Positions 48,201 to 60,985 are shown, counted from the first letter of the stretch. The stretch is 64,000 bases of DNA from Sipunculus nudus (GCA_026874595.1 CM049319.1:65156417-65220416); one strand, 5' to 3'. A program made the numbers and translations. Notes: a model not told the origin generated them from the letters alone.

Positions 48201-48770
48201 CTTCGTCAGCATGAAATAATACGACCAGGTGTCAGCGAATACAAAATCAAGTATTATTTTTTTGGTAATCTGCGATTACAGATACAATATGCGTATGAGG
48301 CAGAGGTTTACCAATTTAGTATTAACACTCAGTTGCATGAATATTTCCGCTTTTACAGAATAAATATGATTTTCCCCTGAAGCAAAAGAGACACTGACGG
48401 AATTATATGTATATCAAAGGAAGCTGCTTTTCAAGATTAATTCTCTTGTATTATAGTCATAGACACAATGCTTCTCGACATTCAATTTTCTTCGTCAGCA
48501 TGAAATAATATGATCAGGTGTCAGCGAATACAAAATCAAGCATTATTTTTGGTAATCGGCAATAACAGATATTACATGCGTATGATGTGGAGGTTTACCA
48601 ATTTAGTATTAACACTCAGTTGCATTAATATTTCCACCTTTAGAGAATAAATATAATTTTCTCCTGAACCAAAATGAGACACTGAATTAATTATATGTAT
48701 ATCAAAGGAAGCTGCTTTTCAAGATGAATTCTATAGTATTATAGTCACAGACACAATGCTTCTCGACATA
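48201..48770 (+). repeat. 289-bp tandem duplication
   Basis: The unit starting CTTCGTCAGCATGAAATAAT at 48201 is repeated from 48490. It includes shared AGTATTAACACTCAGTTGCA, ATATCAAAGGAAGCTGC and ACAATGCTTCTCGACAT blocks, ending about 48770. Identity is about 90 percent by eye, with a few small indels. Confidence 0.88.
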
Positions 48771-51147
48771 TTGCATATCGAAGTAAAGGTCAAACACAAT
48801 GACCAAGTGTAATTGAAACATGTTAAACTTAAACAGAACGGAGATTACGAAATCAGGTATCTAATGATACTCTTAATATTTGTTTTTTTTAATTGTATAG
48901 TGTTTCGTTAGTGAAGTTATATATTTTCTTGTTTGTGTTGTCATCATCTTATGGAAGGGAAACTCGTATAATTTATCAAGACTTTATAACCAACTTTCAT
49001 AAGGTTTCTAAACGACGTGGGCGTTTCATTTGATTTTCCTCCATCTATTAAAAAAACAAAAACTGAATACATTGATTGTAAACTGAGAGTCCCCTGAAGG
49101 GAACTTCAATTAAAAACTTGCATACTGTATCACTCGTGCTTACAGAGCATCTCCGCAGAATAACTCCCTAAGGGTAATTAAGACCGCTAAATGTAGAATG
49201 CTCGGTATCCAGCTGTGTTGGCAGGAGGTTAACACGGGGCAAAATATGTGGAATCTAGATGCCTTTTCATACAGTTGTGTATGTAAATATTGTTGACAAA
49301 ATAACTCCAGAAGCCCCCACGGAGTCCAATTACTTTTGTAGATCCGGGAAAACATAATAATTTGTTTTGCAAGGAGGAAAGCAGACAAACACAAGTGGGG
49401 TCATTAAAAGTAAGCAGTTTTTAGCGTGAAATAGTGATGGGGTGATGCCAGTGTTACAGGTATAATGCATTGTTTTTTTTTTTTCTCATGTTCTGTTGTA
49501 AGGCTGTACGGCCGTGACACCGGAGGCCGGGGTTGATCATTTGATCAATGCTACAGTAAACCTCGATCTCAACTTGACTTTACAACATATCCTGAAGCCA
49601 CCCCTCTATGTCCTCTTATTTTATACTTTGTTTACACGCTTATATGTAAACATGCATGCAAGAAAACGCACGCAGTTTTCTATCGACGTGATAGTGGTAA
49701 CTCAAGTAAATCTATCAGACTGGTTTTATCTCTCCTTAGCTCTAATGGGCCAATACAGTACTACTATCTAATTCCAGTTCATTACCACGCGTGTCCGTTC
49801 TGGTTTTTTTTTCAGGATTTCTGGTGTATATCAGTAACATATATTGAAGCAACAGTCAAAAGGCATCACAGATTTTTTTGCATGTCATCAAAGATCTTCA
49901 GTGTTTTCCCGGATGGATCAAATAAATAAGATTTTTTATGCCCCCGTTTTACAGACTGGTCGTGCTACGGTACTGGCAGCGTTGAAAGTCCATTCTTGAA
50001 ACTTTTATGCCTCTGCATTCACTAACTAGGTTTTGATGGATTTCATTAAATTTTCTTTGAATATTCACCCGAGTTCGATTCCCTGTTATATCTGCGCATA
50101 TTAAATCAGGTCAAAGGTCACAAGATTCATCATGATGTGGCTGCGATATAACGTACAAAGAATATGATGGATTTGAAGAAGACCACCATACATATTTACG
50201 AATAATTAAGTTATCTAGTCCGAGTTTTATTTTTTTTCTTTTGCAAATTTTACATATTTAATCAGGTCAGAGGTCACATTCTGGAAGGCATGCATTGGGT
50301 GTTCATTAGTTCATTTGATTGTAATTAAATAATGCCCCGAAATTCATTAACGACGACAGGTAAGTCTTGGTTAAAATTTCTTAGAAGAGATCTACCAAAT
50401 TTGAAGATTTATGACATTGATTAAAACTGACAAAATTTTCTGACCCGCTTTCCAGGGTGAAAAGACTAATCGCCTTAGTTTAGTTTACTTGCAGTGATTA
50501 GGAACCCATCTGAGCAAGACGTATAGCAAGTGTACATTATATTTGGTCTCACCTTTTTTATGTATGTATGCAACATTGACATCTTAAGAATTTAAACGAC
50601 CTTCACCAAATCCCTTCTTTAAAAAATGCAGGTTAGCTAATCCATGTTTTTATAAATGTGGTTCGCAGCTAGGAACGCCTAAAAAGGGCTTTCTTTATTC
50701 ATATCTCTAGGCACCTATATATCAACTTGCTCTATATTCTGAGGGCCAAGCACGCCATCCATACGGTCCACTGAGAATGTGGTTTTCCGATTCACATGTT
50801 AAGGGCCGTCTGATTTAATCATGTATACGAAGGGCTTTAGCGAAACATGCTTGAATAAATATTGAAATACTAGATTGGTGTACTAGATCTGGTGAGAATA
50901 CATGCATGATAAGATGTGACATATTTGGTAAATGTGATATTTTTTTTACGCGTCTGTGGTACTTACGGATGTTTGCCAGATTTGGCCTAATGTGCAAATA
51001 AACAGTCACGATTCTGATCAATTTGCACTTGGGGCTCAATGCGTTTGTGCAGGTGTACCTCATTTTACAGAAGAATAATCGGCCCTGTCAGCTGACATTT
51101 TTTGTCAAGGCCTCCAGAAGTTTTGGGTGTACGTTTGTTTGACATAA

Positions 51148-51330
51148 AAAAACGTATAAGACAATAGGGCACATGACCAAGTTGGCAGATTATAAAAAAA
51201 AAGACTGAAAATTTAAAAATTTGCTTTAATGCAGGTAAAATTATAGTACTCATGTTACAAACAGTCTGAAATTGGTTATTTTTTCAAACTTGACATTTGA
51301 ATATATTGTAAAATAATGACAACTCGAATA
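51148..51330 (+). repeat. 185-bp direct repeat, copy 1
   Basis: From AAACGTATAAGACAATAGGG through GTAAAATTATAGTACTCATG to ACTTGACATTTGAATATATTG. The same sequence recurs at 52226-52405 with about 95 percent identity by eye. Confidence 0.9.
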
Positions 51331-51393
51331 ATATTAATTAGCCTCTATGGCTGGAGATCTTGGGATATGACGTCATAACTGAGTGTAACCTAC

Positions 51394-51451
51394 CGGGATC
51401 CTTCAAGACGACGATTGTCACCAGAAAGGATGATATCCACGGCATGTTGAC
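51394..51451 (-). CDS. Exon 1: signal peptide of collagen-like membrane protein
   Basis: The start codon is at 51445, in an AACATGC context, six bases inside an exon whose acceptor is GTTTCAG. The exon encodes MPWISSFLVTIVVLKDP plus the first base of a Gly codon, and the donor CCCG/GTAGGT is phase 1, matching exon 2. The hydrophobic SFLVTIVVL core and a likely cleavage after GLA make a plausible signal peptide, although it lacks a basic n-region. The acceptor implies a further non-coding exon upstream, which I could not place with confidence. Confidence 0.65.
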
Positions 51452-52225
51452 CTGAAACATCAAAACAAAAACAAAAGTATTAAGAGACCACAAAACTGTT
51501 CCAGGATGATACTCATCAAACGTTGCTGTGTAGGCCTACCTCAACAAACCCATCCCAGGTTACCTGTACAACAAAACCGCCCTCTTATACCGATGAAAGC
51601 TCTCTTATTATTAAATATTAAATGTTCACAAATTTAACATTTTCATTGTTTTTGGAGGGTTCTATTTCGTGTTCTTACTTTACATTAACTTCAATGAGTA
51701 TATTCATTATCATATCATCTTTTTAATATACTCGCTAGATCTGAAAAGTTTCTCCAGGACAGAAGTGTATATAAAACGAGGAGATATTCTTCTAAATTAC
51801 TGGCCGATGATATAATGAAACATATGTAATATTATTTACAAAACCAGTTTCGATTTACAGCTAACAAAATTTGTGTTATTATTTTTATTAAAAAAAATGT
51901 TGTCTTTCAAAGTATAACGGTACAGCCAAAGATTACACACATGCCCGTGCATGAGGCTCAAGTTTAAACAGCTAATTGTGGTTTTATTTTCGCGATAAAT
52001 TTCCCCTTCGCGAAAATCGCGAATTCTAAGCCATTGCGAACGTAAGGCCAACTTCAGTATGTAATAATTACTGGGATTGAATTCTTTGAATAAAAATATA
52101 TCTTTGTGATTTAGATTAACTCCAAACTTTAATGCCTGTTCCTGCGGTGTTATCCTATAGCTCCCCACAAAATTTCATCTTTACCTGATCCGAATATACG
52201 TAAAATTGTAAACAGGAAAACCGAG

Positions 52226-52405
52226 TGACCAAAAAGAAAACGTATAAGACAATAGGGCACATGACCAAGTTGGCAGATTATAAAAAAAGACTGAAAATCA
52301 AAAAATTTGCTTTAATGCAGGTAAAATTATAGTACTCATGTTACAAACAGTCTGGGATTGGTTATTTTTTCAAACTTGACATTTGAATATATTTGAATAT
52401 ATTGT
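52226..52405 (+). repeat. 185-bp direct repeat, copy 2
   Basis: Second copy of the 51148-51330 repeat, 1.08 kb downstream in the same orientation. A second shared piece, AACAAAATTTGTGTTATT, occurs at about 51866 and 52426. The arrangement points to two copies of a larger unnamed dispersed element, or a segmental duplication. Confidence 0.88.
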
Positions 52406-52687
52406 AATATTTGAATATATTGTAACAAAATTTGTGTTATTATTTTTATTATAAAAAATTTTGTTTCATGTTTTGCATGGAAGTAGGTAAAAGAAAAGTC
52501 AAACACCGATAGTGAAAATATCATTTCTGCTGAAGTCAAACAGGGGACCCAGTCTTTAGCTTACATATACTTGCAAGTCCCGTGACCAAAGTAGATCAAC
52601 TAATCGTGAAATATATAGGATGACAGACATTATAGCATGTGTACAAACAAACAAACCGTCAAATGTTGCTTAATGTAAAGTCCTGTG

Positions 52688-52726
<39 letters not shown>

Positions 52727-53780
52727 CCAGCAATGCGGACAGTTTATTCATGCATCCGTAAGGTTTGTGAAAAGAGGGAATATATCTTGTCCTTTTTGTA
52801 TAAATTGGTATTTTTTATAAAAAAAAATTCCTCGTTAAACGACAGTCATTGAAAAAAAAATCAGTTATAGTCGTCATAAAATAAAAACGAATGGAAACGC
52901 GTTCTGATAACCGGAAAAAAATTTAAATTCGGGGGCGTTCAGCTTTTCCAGAATACACAAGTATAAAAAATTCAGTTTCTTTTCTGAGTTGCAAAGCATC
53001 TGGTCATTGCCATTAAGAATTGTCTTTATTTATTGATAACCAGACAGCAGTCAGATGTCAGATGGAGCAATGTTTTATTTTAATCTGACCACCGATAGAT
53101 TTAGTTCTAGATTCCTTTACTATCAAATATTTAATGCATAAGGCCTCTCCTATGCCATATCATTAAATCCATTTATTAGCACACATACAGGCAGACAGAC
53201 GGACAGACATACTCGGAGATCAGAAAATGCACTCTTGTATATATTATGCTTAAATAACGTCAATAGTGACCGTCGACGACTTTAAATAAATTTGTAAATA
53301 CAGTAAATTGACATCCAAAAGTTTAGTATATAATGCGACTAAAAGGACGTTTAACTGCAAAATGGCACAATATGTCTTCGAGTGCGTATTGCAAAATCAA
53401 TACCCTGGGTCATCCGCCACCCTCACTTATTCGGCAAGAATATTAAGTGAGCGTGGTGCCCGCGATTATACTGTATAAGATAATATACGCACTTTGTTTT
53501 CTTCTTATTTCAGCATAGGGCTCTTTCCCGTGAAATTGTGAGACGGAAAATTCAAAGAAGAATCGTCAGAGGCCCCCCACACACACCACATACACGCACA
53601 CCATGAGGACATCCGTTCAGATTTTCTGGACAAGCTCCCCCCCCCCCCCGTGACACACAATACAAAATATATCCCCCAGAATATAAAAATTCTCTTCACT
53701 CTCCCCTTAAATTTTTAAAAGACATGGCTTTAATATACGATTTTGTTTTCCATTACAATAATTTTCAATGTGTCTTCAAA
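52406..53780. other. AT-rich DNA without visible gene
   Basis: Contains a (TA)n tract at about 52689-52726 and a poly-C run near 53638-53650. No supported coding feature. Confidence 0.6.
52689..52726. repeat. (TA)n microsatellite
   Basis: About 38 bp of TA repeats. Confidence 0.95.
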
Positions 53781-54895
53781 CTTTGAATACCATAGAATAC
53801 CATCTAAGATACCAGGCTTTTATAAACAATGTTTGGAAGATTGGTCACAATTTGTTTCAAAAGATCCAACCATAAAAAATGAGAAAAACTGCAACCTCTG
53901 TGGAACAATAGGTGGATTAAAGTGGAAAAAAAGTCAGGGTATTGCAAACATTTGGACTCGTGTGGAATAAGGTTTGTAAAAGACTTTGTATCAAATGAAG
54001 GAAAAATGCTAAAATGGTATGACTTGATTAAAAAAATATCCAGATATTAGATCAGGAGTCTATCTCAAATGGAGATCTGTATTAGCTGCAATACCATGTA
54101 ACTGGCTAAAATTATTGCGAGACGAGGATATCAAATCTAATGAAGGTATATCAGAGGAGAATATCATAATTACAACTATGGGTATTACAAATATACAATC
54201 TTTATCTTCTAAATTTGTTTATGATCTGTTGGTGGAAAAAAAATTAACTGCACCCTCATCATTGGTCAAGTTAAGACATACAATACAGGATGATAATATA
54301 AACTGGGAGGGTTACTATGGAGCCATCCAAAAAATCTCATTGGATATATACTCAAGGGAATTCTTATTTAAAATACTCCATAACTATCTACCAACCAATA
54401 GTTTACTTTACAAATGGAAGTTAGTTGATAGTTGCCGATGTTCTTATTGCTTCATAGAATTAGAGACCAAGGATGGATGAAATCAATTGGAGTGATAATG
54501 CCACTATTAACCTTGAACAAATTATTGTATGGAATGTTTCCGATTAAGAATAACCTTCTAATAAATCAGGTGCTCCTTACATTTAAAATGTATGTATATC
54601 AAAGTAGAAAGGAAAATAATCAAAACACAAGCAATTTAATGCTAGATTTTTTTGAGGAGATTGAAATATATAGAGAAAATTGAATATATAATAGCAAAAC
54701 AGAAAAATAAGATTACTGCACATTTAGAAAAATGGGGAAAAGTAAGGAAGCAAATTTAAACATAGTTGGAATAATATCCAGGCAATATGCTTTGTATATA
54801 TTTGTATATATTGTATTTGATGTGAGTTTGTACAATTATGTGTGGCATGTGTACTGTATGATTTTTCAGCAATAAAATTTATAATAATAAAAAAA
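53780..54895 (+). mobile_element. 5'-truncated, decayed LINE 3' end (reverse transcriptase C-terminal region)
   Basis: Plus-strand fragments in several frames read as the C-terminal part of a LINE ORF2: KIPGFYKQCLEDWSQF near 53810, then LKWRSVLAAIPCNW-type sequence near 54065. An open stretch at 54115-54480 contains EFLFKILHNYLPTNSLLYKW and a CRCSYC cysteine pair. The last is the zinc-binding segment that follows the reverse transcriptase in L1/Tx1-like elements. Frameshifts and stops separate the pieces. The copy ends in an AATAAAATTTATAATAATAAAA tail near 54870-54895, as expected for 5'-truncated insertion. It is non-functional. Confidence 0.8.
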
Positions 54896-54899
54896 ATAA

Positions 54900-55620
54900 T
54901 CAAAATCCGATAGAGTTTTTTTAGATGACTGGTCATTTGCAAAAAAAATGGTCATGCTAGCTCCTGCCGTTTTTGAGATAGCTATGGTTAACATACAGAC
55001 GAAGCACGACGCGCAGACGCACGACGGACGACGCTGCACCATCACATAAGCTCACAGGTTTGCTATAAACTAGACGTCGAGCGCCTGCCGAAAGTTTAAA
55101 TGACAGACAGACGGACAGACGATGCATAGTTTTTACAATTTGTCGGGTTTCAATAAACTGAGTGACTTTTAGATCGATTGCTGAGGAACTGTGGCCTGCA
55201 GAATAACATATATAGCACAAAAGAACATGAAAGCAGACAAAGCTGACAACAACCGACAAACGGACAGACATACTGAGGAACTGACACATTTGAGATGTCC
55301 TTTGGCTAGATAATCATATGGAGAAGTTATTTAGAAACGAAATGAGTAATAGTTTGTACAGATAAGGTGGAATGTTCGGAGGTATGGCGAAAAAAATGAT
55401 ATTTTGCAGTGGTTCAATGGCAGCGCCCCCTATCGGCCATATCTGGAAAATAAAAATCACTTTCGAGATATTAGTGTATGGCATAAGCTGTACCAATTTG
55501 AAAAGGAGTCTTGCAAATGTGTGGTCTTTACAGTGCTATATGTGAGATGCATGAACAAGCAAGCAGGCGAATTTGAGAACAACTGACAAACAGACAGATA
55601 GACTGACAGAGTGACACAAG
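54900..55620. repeat. Dispersed-repeat patch with ACAGACGGACAGAC words
   Basis: Two neighbouring blocks (about 54905-55290 and 55380-55620) each end in GACAGACAGACGGACAGAC-type runs and contain phrases such as CCGTTTTTGAGATAGCTATGG and GCGCCCCCTATCGGCCATATCTGG. The pattern is characteristic of interspersed non-coding repeats in marine invertebrate genomes, but I cannot name the families. Confidence 0.45.
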
Positions 55621-56988
55621 ATTGAGACCAGATGGTTTACTCAAGTTATGGAGAAGACCCATTGTTCTGGATGTTTCCTGTAACGTGTGTACTATTGGGT
55701 TCTTTGGATTGTTCGAGAAATGGAAAGTTCTCGGCTTGAGGTGAAAAGTTATATAAAGGGGCTGTTTTTAGAGCCGGGAGAAAGGAGAGATATATTCCAG
55801 CGGACACAGAAGCGTGTAAGTCAGTTGTGGACCTTTTCCGATAAGTGCGGCAGTTATATATTTTCTTCTAAATTTGTGACGGATCTTATATAGTCTTCAG
55901 TTTGCTTTCGGTATTATTACAAGAACGTCACTTTTGGATTACAACGGATTGATTTTGTGAATGGACTGGGCTGTTATTCTCTGAGAAGATATATGTGAAC
56001 TGTTCATCTTGGTTGTACGTTATAAAGGATTTGTTGTCGCTGTGACAGTGGTGGTATCCAGGTACTGTACACTCTATTTATAAACTTGTCTTGATTTGCT
56101 GTTGTACTGTTTATATACTGTGAAATTGTATTGATTTAGTGTATTTTAATGTTAGAATCATTTTAAGAATATATTATAATTATTTGTAAACAAAAAAAAT
56201 TTATTATTATTATTTTTATTATTATTATTATTTTAATTACTATACTCATAATAAGTTTCATTTAATCTGAACTTTCACAAACACTTGCTTGCTTTTATGA
56301 CAGTTCAATGTGATAATTGACACATGCGATATCCGTATTTCCCCAATGTATGAGATGCATAAATTAAAAGTTCATGAGGAAATTATGATGAAACAAAAGG
56401 AGATTGACGTAAATATCTCGAAATCTAAAAATCGCTTGTTTTCATACCCTCCATATCGGAGAAAACACAGAGTACAATGTCCCACACCCTTAAAACGTGA
56501 GGGGGTTGGGGCATACCCACTGTCCCCCTTGAAACAAGGCCCATGAAGCAATGCTATGATGTTTTCTTTTGAATTAAAAATTGTTGTTAACGGAATAAAG
56601 TGGACATTTAAACATTTTCACATCGTATTTCTAAGAAAGATAACGCATTTTTAATGTTTTTACTTCAAAGAGTTTTATTGTCAGCTGTTAGATGCTTAAC
56701 AACAAATGTTTATCTACACATGTTGGCCTTTTTATCACAGGACATATGTCTGTCTGTCTCTCTATTTTCCTAAATGAAGGCATATGAACCTGGTAAAAGA
56801 AGCGATAGCTAGCTCGTCTGTGTATATGATATATTTTCACCGTAATATATAGATAGGCGGTAGTTGTTTTCATGGTAACCTTTGTGAAATATTTGTATAT
56901 TCAAACAAATGTTAATTACGTTTGCTTATATACTTAAACATATATACTTCCCCCGGCACACTTACATAATGAATAATATATATATAAT

Positions 56989-56995
<7 letters not shown>

Positions 56996-57031
<36 letters not shown>
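56996..57031. repeat. (TA)n microsatellite
   Basis: About 36 bp of TA repeats. Confidence 0.93.
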
Positions 57032-57034
<3 letters not shown>

Positions 57035-57534
57035 CCTCGTATCCTCTTTTATGCTCCTCAGCCTTTAGCCCTATATCCTCTGACCCTCCCTCACCCCTGT
57101 CTGGTGAAATTCTAAACAAGCAAACAAATAGTACAAAAGAATTCCTCGCCGGGCTTGGTTCATAAGAAGCACAGGTCTATGTAACACGTGCGTATTCTGT
57201 ATGTATCTATAGCTGTATGAACGTGTGACGTCATATATTAAGTCGCCGGTTCTTGGGCTGTCTAATCTCGGGCGCCTTAGAACTCATCGCAGCAATTGTG
57301 TATTTATGCGGCATAAATATGCATTCCTAGTTTAATCTGCATTGCACTGAGACGTTATTAATAGAGGAGGAAAAAACACAGCTGATCTGCACCTACCTAA
57401 TACATATCTTCACATATTCTATACAATTTGAGAGAGAGGTGATCATTTTTGCATACATTGCCTGAATATTGTGAGATTTGGTTCTTATTTACTGACTTTT
57501 ATGGGTCAAAGGTCAGAGATTCGTATGTGTGTAG

Positions 57535-57538
<4 letters not shown>

Positions 57539-57581
<43 letters not shown>
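57539..57581. repeat. (GT)n/(GA)n compound microsatellite
   Basis: A short GTGTGT run leads into about 36 bp of GA dinucleotides. Confidence 0.93.
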
Positions 57582-57583
<2 letters not shown>

Positions 57584-58469
57584 GGGACCATATACGTACA
57601 TGAGCTAGGCTTTACGTCTTATTCGTTCTCAGAGTGAGAGATAGAGGGGGGGGGGGGGGGCGGATGAAGGGAGAGACAGAGATAATATTACTTAAAACAT
57701 TTATTTCATTTAGATTGTAAAAGAAGCGATAATAAAAGTATTTTACGAGTAAAAGGAGAGTTAATGAAATGGAATGATATCATCACATACCAGGTAATAT
57801 TTATTAACATATTCATATTTATGCTGACTTCAGTCTTGTTTTTATTGTGCTTGACTGCATCGGGAGAGATAGTCATGAACATATATATACGAAGCATATT
57901 AAAAGAATAGGAAATAAAAATTCAAGAGAACACGAAATATTGAATTTATTTTTTAGAATCCACACAGCCTCACAGCCGTATACATGTGCATCAACAAATG
58001 TTGTATTACGTTTTACCTGAGCCAGGTGCGATCTGTATTTGCACAGTGCGCTGTACATACCAAACTCTCTGTGTTCAGCAATGTATGAACATAACAAGAC
58101 ATATATTGAGTCGCGTATTGCGCCACTTCCATGGCAGTGTATACACAACAATCAACTGTCGCAAGACTTGGCAGAGGTGGTTATCCTCTCTGGGAAAATA
58201 TCGTATAGAGGATCTTTATAAAAACATCTATAGAGCTAGCTGAAAATTCTTTTACATTTCAAATTTCAAATTAAAGATGAATCGTGTATTTATTCTCGTG
58301 ACTACCCCTAACCTCAAAGGATATTGAATATTGACGACAAGAATATTTAAGTATAACAAATATAATAAAAAACCGCGTCATGCTCCATATAATGAGAGGT
58401 CACGAAATATATCATTTAATTCAATTATAATAAGACAAAATGTGCGATTTTTATTAATTTAATAGCAGA

Positions 58470-58785
58470 TGAAATTATAATAATAATAACAATAATAATA
58501 ACAATATCAAAAATTATAATAATAATATAAACTTTATTTATAAACTTTATTTTACGTGGATTGAACAACTAGTTATGATAACTAATACGAAGCACCCTCC
58601 ATGGCTCTGATGGTGGCGTTCGGTAATCTTTAGAGGTGGAGGAAACCGGACGACCCGGAGAAAACTACCGACGTTGGACGGGTCACTACAATCTATACTC
58701 TCATGGCAACTCCGGGGATCGAACCCGGGTCGCCAGCAGGAGAGCCGAGCGTTTAACCCCTCGACTGTACAGGCCCCAAAACAAT
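58470..58785 (-). mobile_element. tRNA-derived SINE, copy 3
   Basis: Minus-strand copy. Its head at about 58740-58785 reads AGGGGTTAAACGCTCGGC, followed by the B-box GGGTTCGATCCC near 58720 and the same GTAGTTTTCTCCGG and TTTCCTCCACC body found at 37858-38050. The 3' end is the AT-rich (ATT)n region at about 58470-58560. Confidence 0.78.
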
Positions 58786-60869
58786 AATATTAGTAATATT
58801 AATAAATAATAACGAAAATGATAATTATTATTATTTTTATTGTTGATTTATTATTATTATTATTAGTATTAGTAGTCGTAGTATTAATATTATTATTTGA
58901 AACCAGGGTTTATTTCTGGTGGGCCGATGGTGTATAGACAAAATATGAATGTCTGTTGGCTGGCAGTAACTTTTATTATTATTTTTTTTACTAAACTGTT
59001 GTTTTAAAATCAGTCCTCTCCCTGAACTCTTTAATATGCGAAAATGATGATATATACAGTGGTTTATTTATCAAAGAGCTGTATAATTTGACAAGACTGC
59101 ATAATAGGCTTTGACAAAGGGCTATTTAACAAAGTTTATAACAAACAAAGTATAGTTCAGTATGTTTTTAATACTTACTTTCAAAATAGCACCGTTGCGG
59201 CGAGTTCTGCAACTAGTGAGACTTCAGATAGACCAAGTGCCCAAGATTGGTCAGTGTTGTGTCGTCTGCTGTGCTCCCGCCTAAACCTTTCTGCTCCCCT
59301 AGTCGGTTATATTCTGAATAAATTTTGCTTGGCTCATACGCTATTTAACGCAAGCAGATCAGCTCACAACAAGTATTGCGTATACGACTATACGGAGAAA
59401 CCACGTGATTTGGCACTAAACGAAAAAACGGCAAGCCATCGCGCGCGATTTGTTGACAATCTGTCACGTGATGTAAACAAACATACCTGAGACCTCGTGC
59501 ATATTGAAGGTCTTGCCCTTGTTGCCTCAGTGTATACAAAACATATTGCACAATTTTATGGCTGATCGCACCCGCTTATTTTAGATATAGGGCATTTTGT
59601 GACTTGTCCCCAATTTCAGGTAGGCGGGTTTGGGATAGATCAGGGCAAGGAGGTTACTTTTAGGTGATTCCAGGGGTTAATTAATTCATTACAGAATCGG
59701 CTTTCATGGATCTCCGACTCTTTTTTCGATTTTGCGGTCAGAGGGGTCACGATCAAAGGTTAAGCTTTACACTAAAGTAATATTATGAAACATTCTTATG
59801 TATTAATCCATACCAAAAGTAATCAAAGCTGTTGACCATCTGAATGTACATAACACCTATCATCTTTTGACAATCTGAGTATAGTAATAGAGGCCTTAAC
59901 GGTGACAATCAATTAAGACACTGTTTTATTTATAAATAACTAAACAAAAAAAGTATAAGCTCTTTTTAAGACATTGAGGAGGATGCAGCTTTCCCTTTAA
60001 ATCTACAAAGCATTTAGTCCTGAAATATGTGGTTCATAAAAAGCTCAAGAGGGGTACACCGCATAGGAACTATATAAGGGAAAGGGGGGGGGGGGGGGTC
60101 ACAAGACCTTGTAAATCATCAAGGTACACTGTGTAGACTGTTCTCTGTATCAAGGTCACAGGAGGATATTAAAACCAAGAACCCACAATTTTTATTTTTG
60201 ACACTGCTAGGTCAACCCCTCCCCCACCCCACCCCCTCCACCCCAAACTAGTATCAGCAGATATGGCAATAATGCCTAAGAATTTGTATAGAATAACTAA
60301 AACACATTATTTCCCAAAATATTTGTCATTTCTTACTTGCTAAACAACGGGAGCCAGGCCAATTTTTATTCAGCTTTTTAAGGGGCGACTATACTTTACG
60401 TGCCCAAGCTTCTCTCGCCAACCTGCATGTAATTACAATTCATCTGATCTACGGGTTGATGGCTGGATATCACTAATGAAGAAAAGCATCAATAACACAT
60501 TTGATCTGTTATCGTGAACTCCTTTATCTAAATCTACATATCGAAAAACGATTCTGTTTTCTTTAATTTATGGCAGAATGTCGTGACCGTTAAAGCACTT
60601 TAGGTTGACAGTCAGAAGCCGGAAAAAGGCGTCTTTAGCCCTCTAGATTACAAAAAAAAAAGGAAATCAGCGCGGGTATCTTATGCAGGTGTATAAGATA
60701 TCTTCTCGACATCTCCTATGCCCCCGCCCCTTGCAAAAAAATCCTTTATTCGCGCCTGCACTACATGTTAAACACAAGCTTAACTGGAATTGGAGGTTCG
60801 TATGGGAGGGAGAATAAATAATGCATATTACATATGTTTGGGTGATATTGTTACGGGGTGACATAAAAG
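58786..60869. other. Intergenic DNA without firmly supported gene
   Basis: ATT repeats at about 58825-58900, a poly-G run near 60086-60099 and a C-rich run near 60215-60245. One candidate minus-strand splice donor (59180) is described separately. Confidence 0.5.
59181..59330 (-). other. Candidate non-coding first exon of a minus-strand gene
   Basis: A strong donor, GAAA/GTAAGTATT, lies at 59180-59181 on the minus strand behind GC-richer sequence containing an ACCAATC (CCAAT-type) word. The collagen-like gene at 51451 needs an upstream untranslated exon on this strand. The pairing is a guess from position and donor strength only; the start given is arbitrary. Confidence 0.2.
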
Positions 60870-60884
60870 CGAACCGAACTGTCT

Positions 60885-60985
60885 TGCTAGTGCAGCTTGC
60901 TTTTCTAGCGAAGCGGTTGGTACGCCGGACTTGTGCGGCACCGACATGGGTTCGAATCCCGGATCGGCCCAGTATCTTTCCCCTG
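60885..60985 (+). mobile_element. tRNA-like head, probably of a second SINE family
   Basis: An A-box-like AGCGAAGCGGTTGGTACGCC is followed 35 bp later by a perfect B-box GGTTCGAATCC. The flanks do not pair as a tRNA acceptor stem, so this is more likely a tRNA-derived SINE head or tRNA pseudogene than a functional tRNA. It differs in sequence from the other three SINE copies. Confidence 0.5.

Larger units (their letters stand above)
48054..51393 (-). other. Intron 1 of the collagen-like gene
   Basis: Bounded by donor GTAGGTTAC (51393 downward) and acceptor AATTTGCAG. Contains a 289-bp tandem duplication (48201-48770) and the first copy of a 185-bp direct repeat (51148-51330). No other gene supported. 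Confidence 0.7.
55621..58469. other. Intergenic DNA with simple repeats
   Basis: Contains ATT-type runs (about 56200-56235), (TA)n at about 56996-57031, (GA)n at about 57545-57581 and poly-G near 57646-57660. No gene supported. Confidence 0.55.

Noticed and set aside
60885-60985. A functional tRNA gene
   Set aside because: The A and B boxes look good, but the flanks do not form an acceptor stem; a SINE head or pseudogene is likelier.
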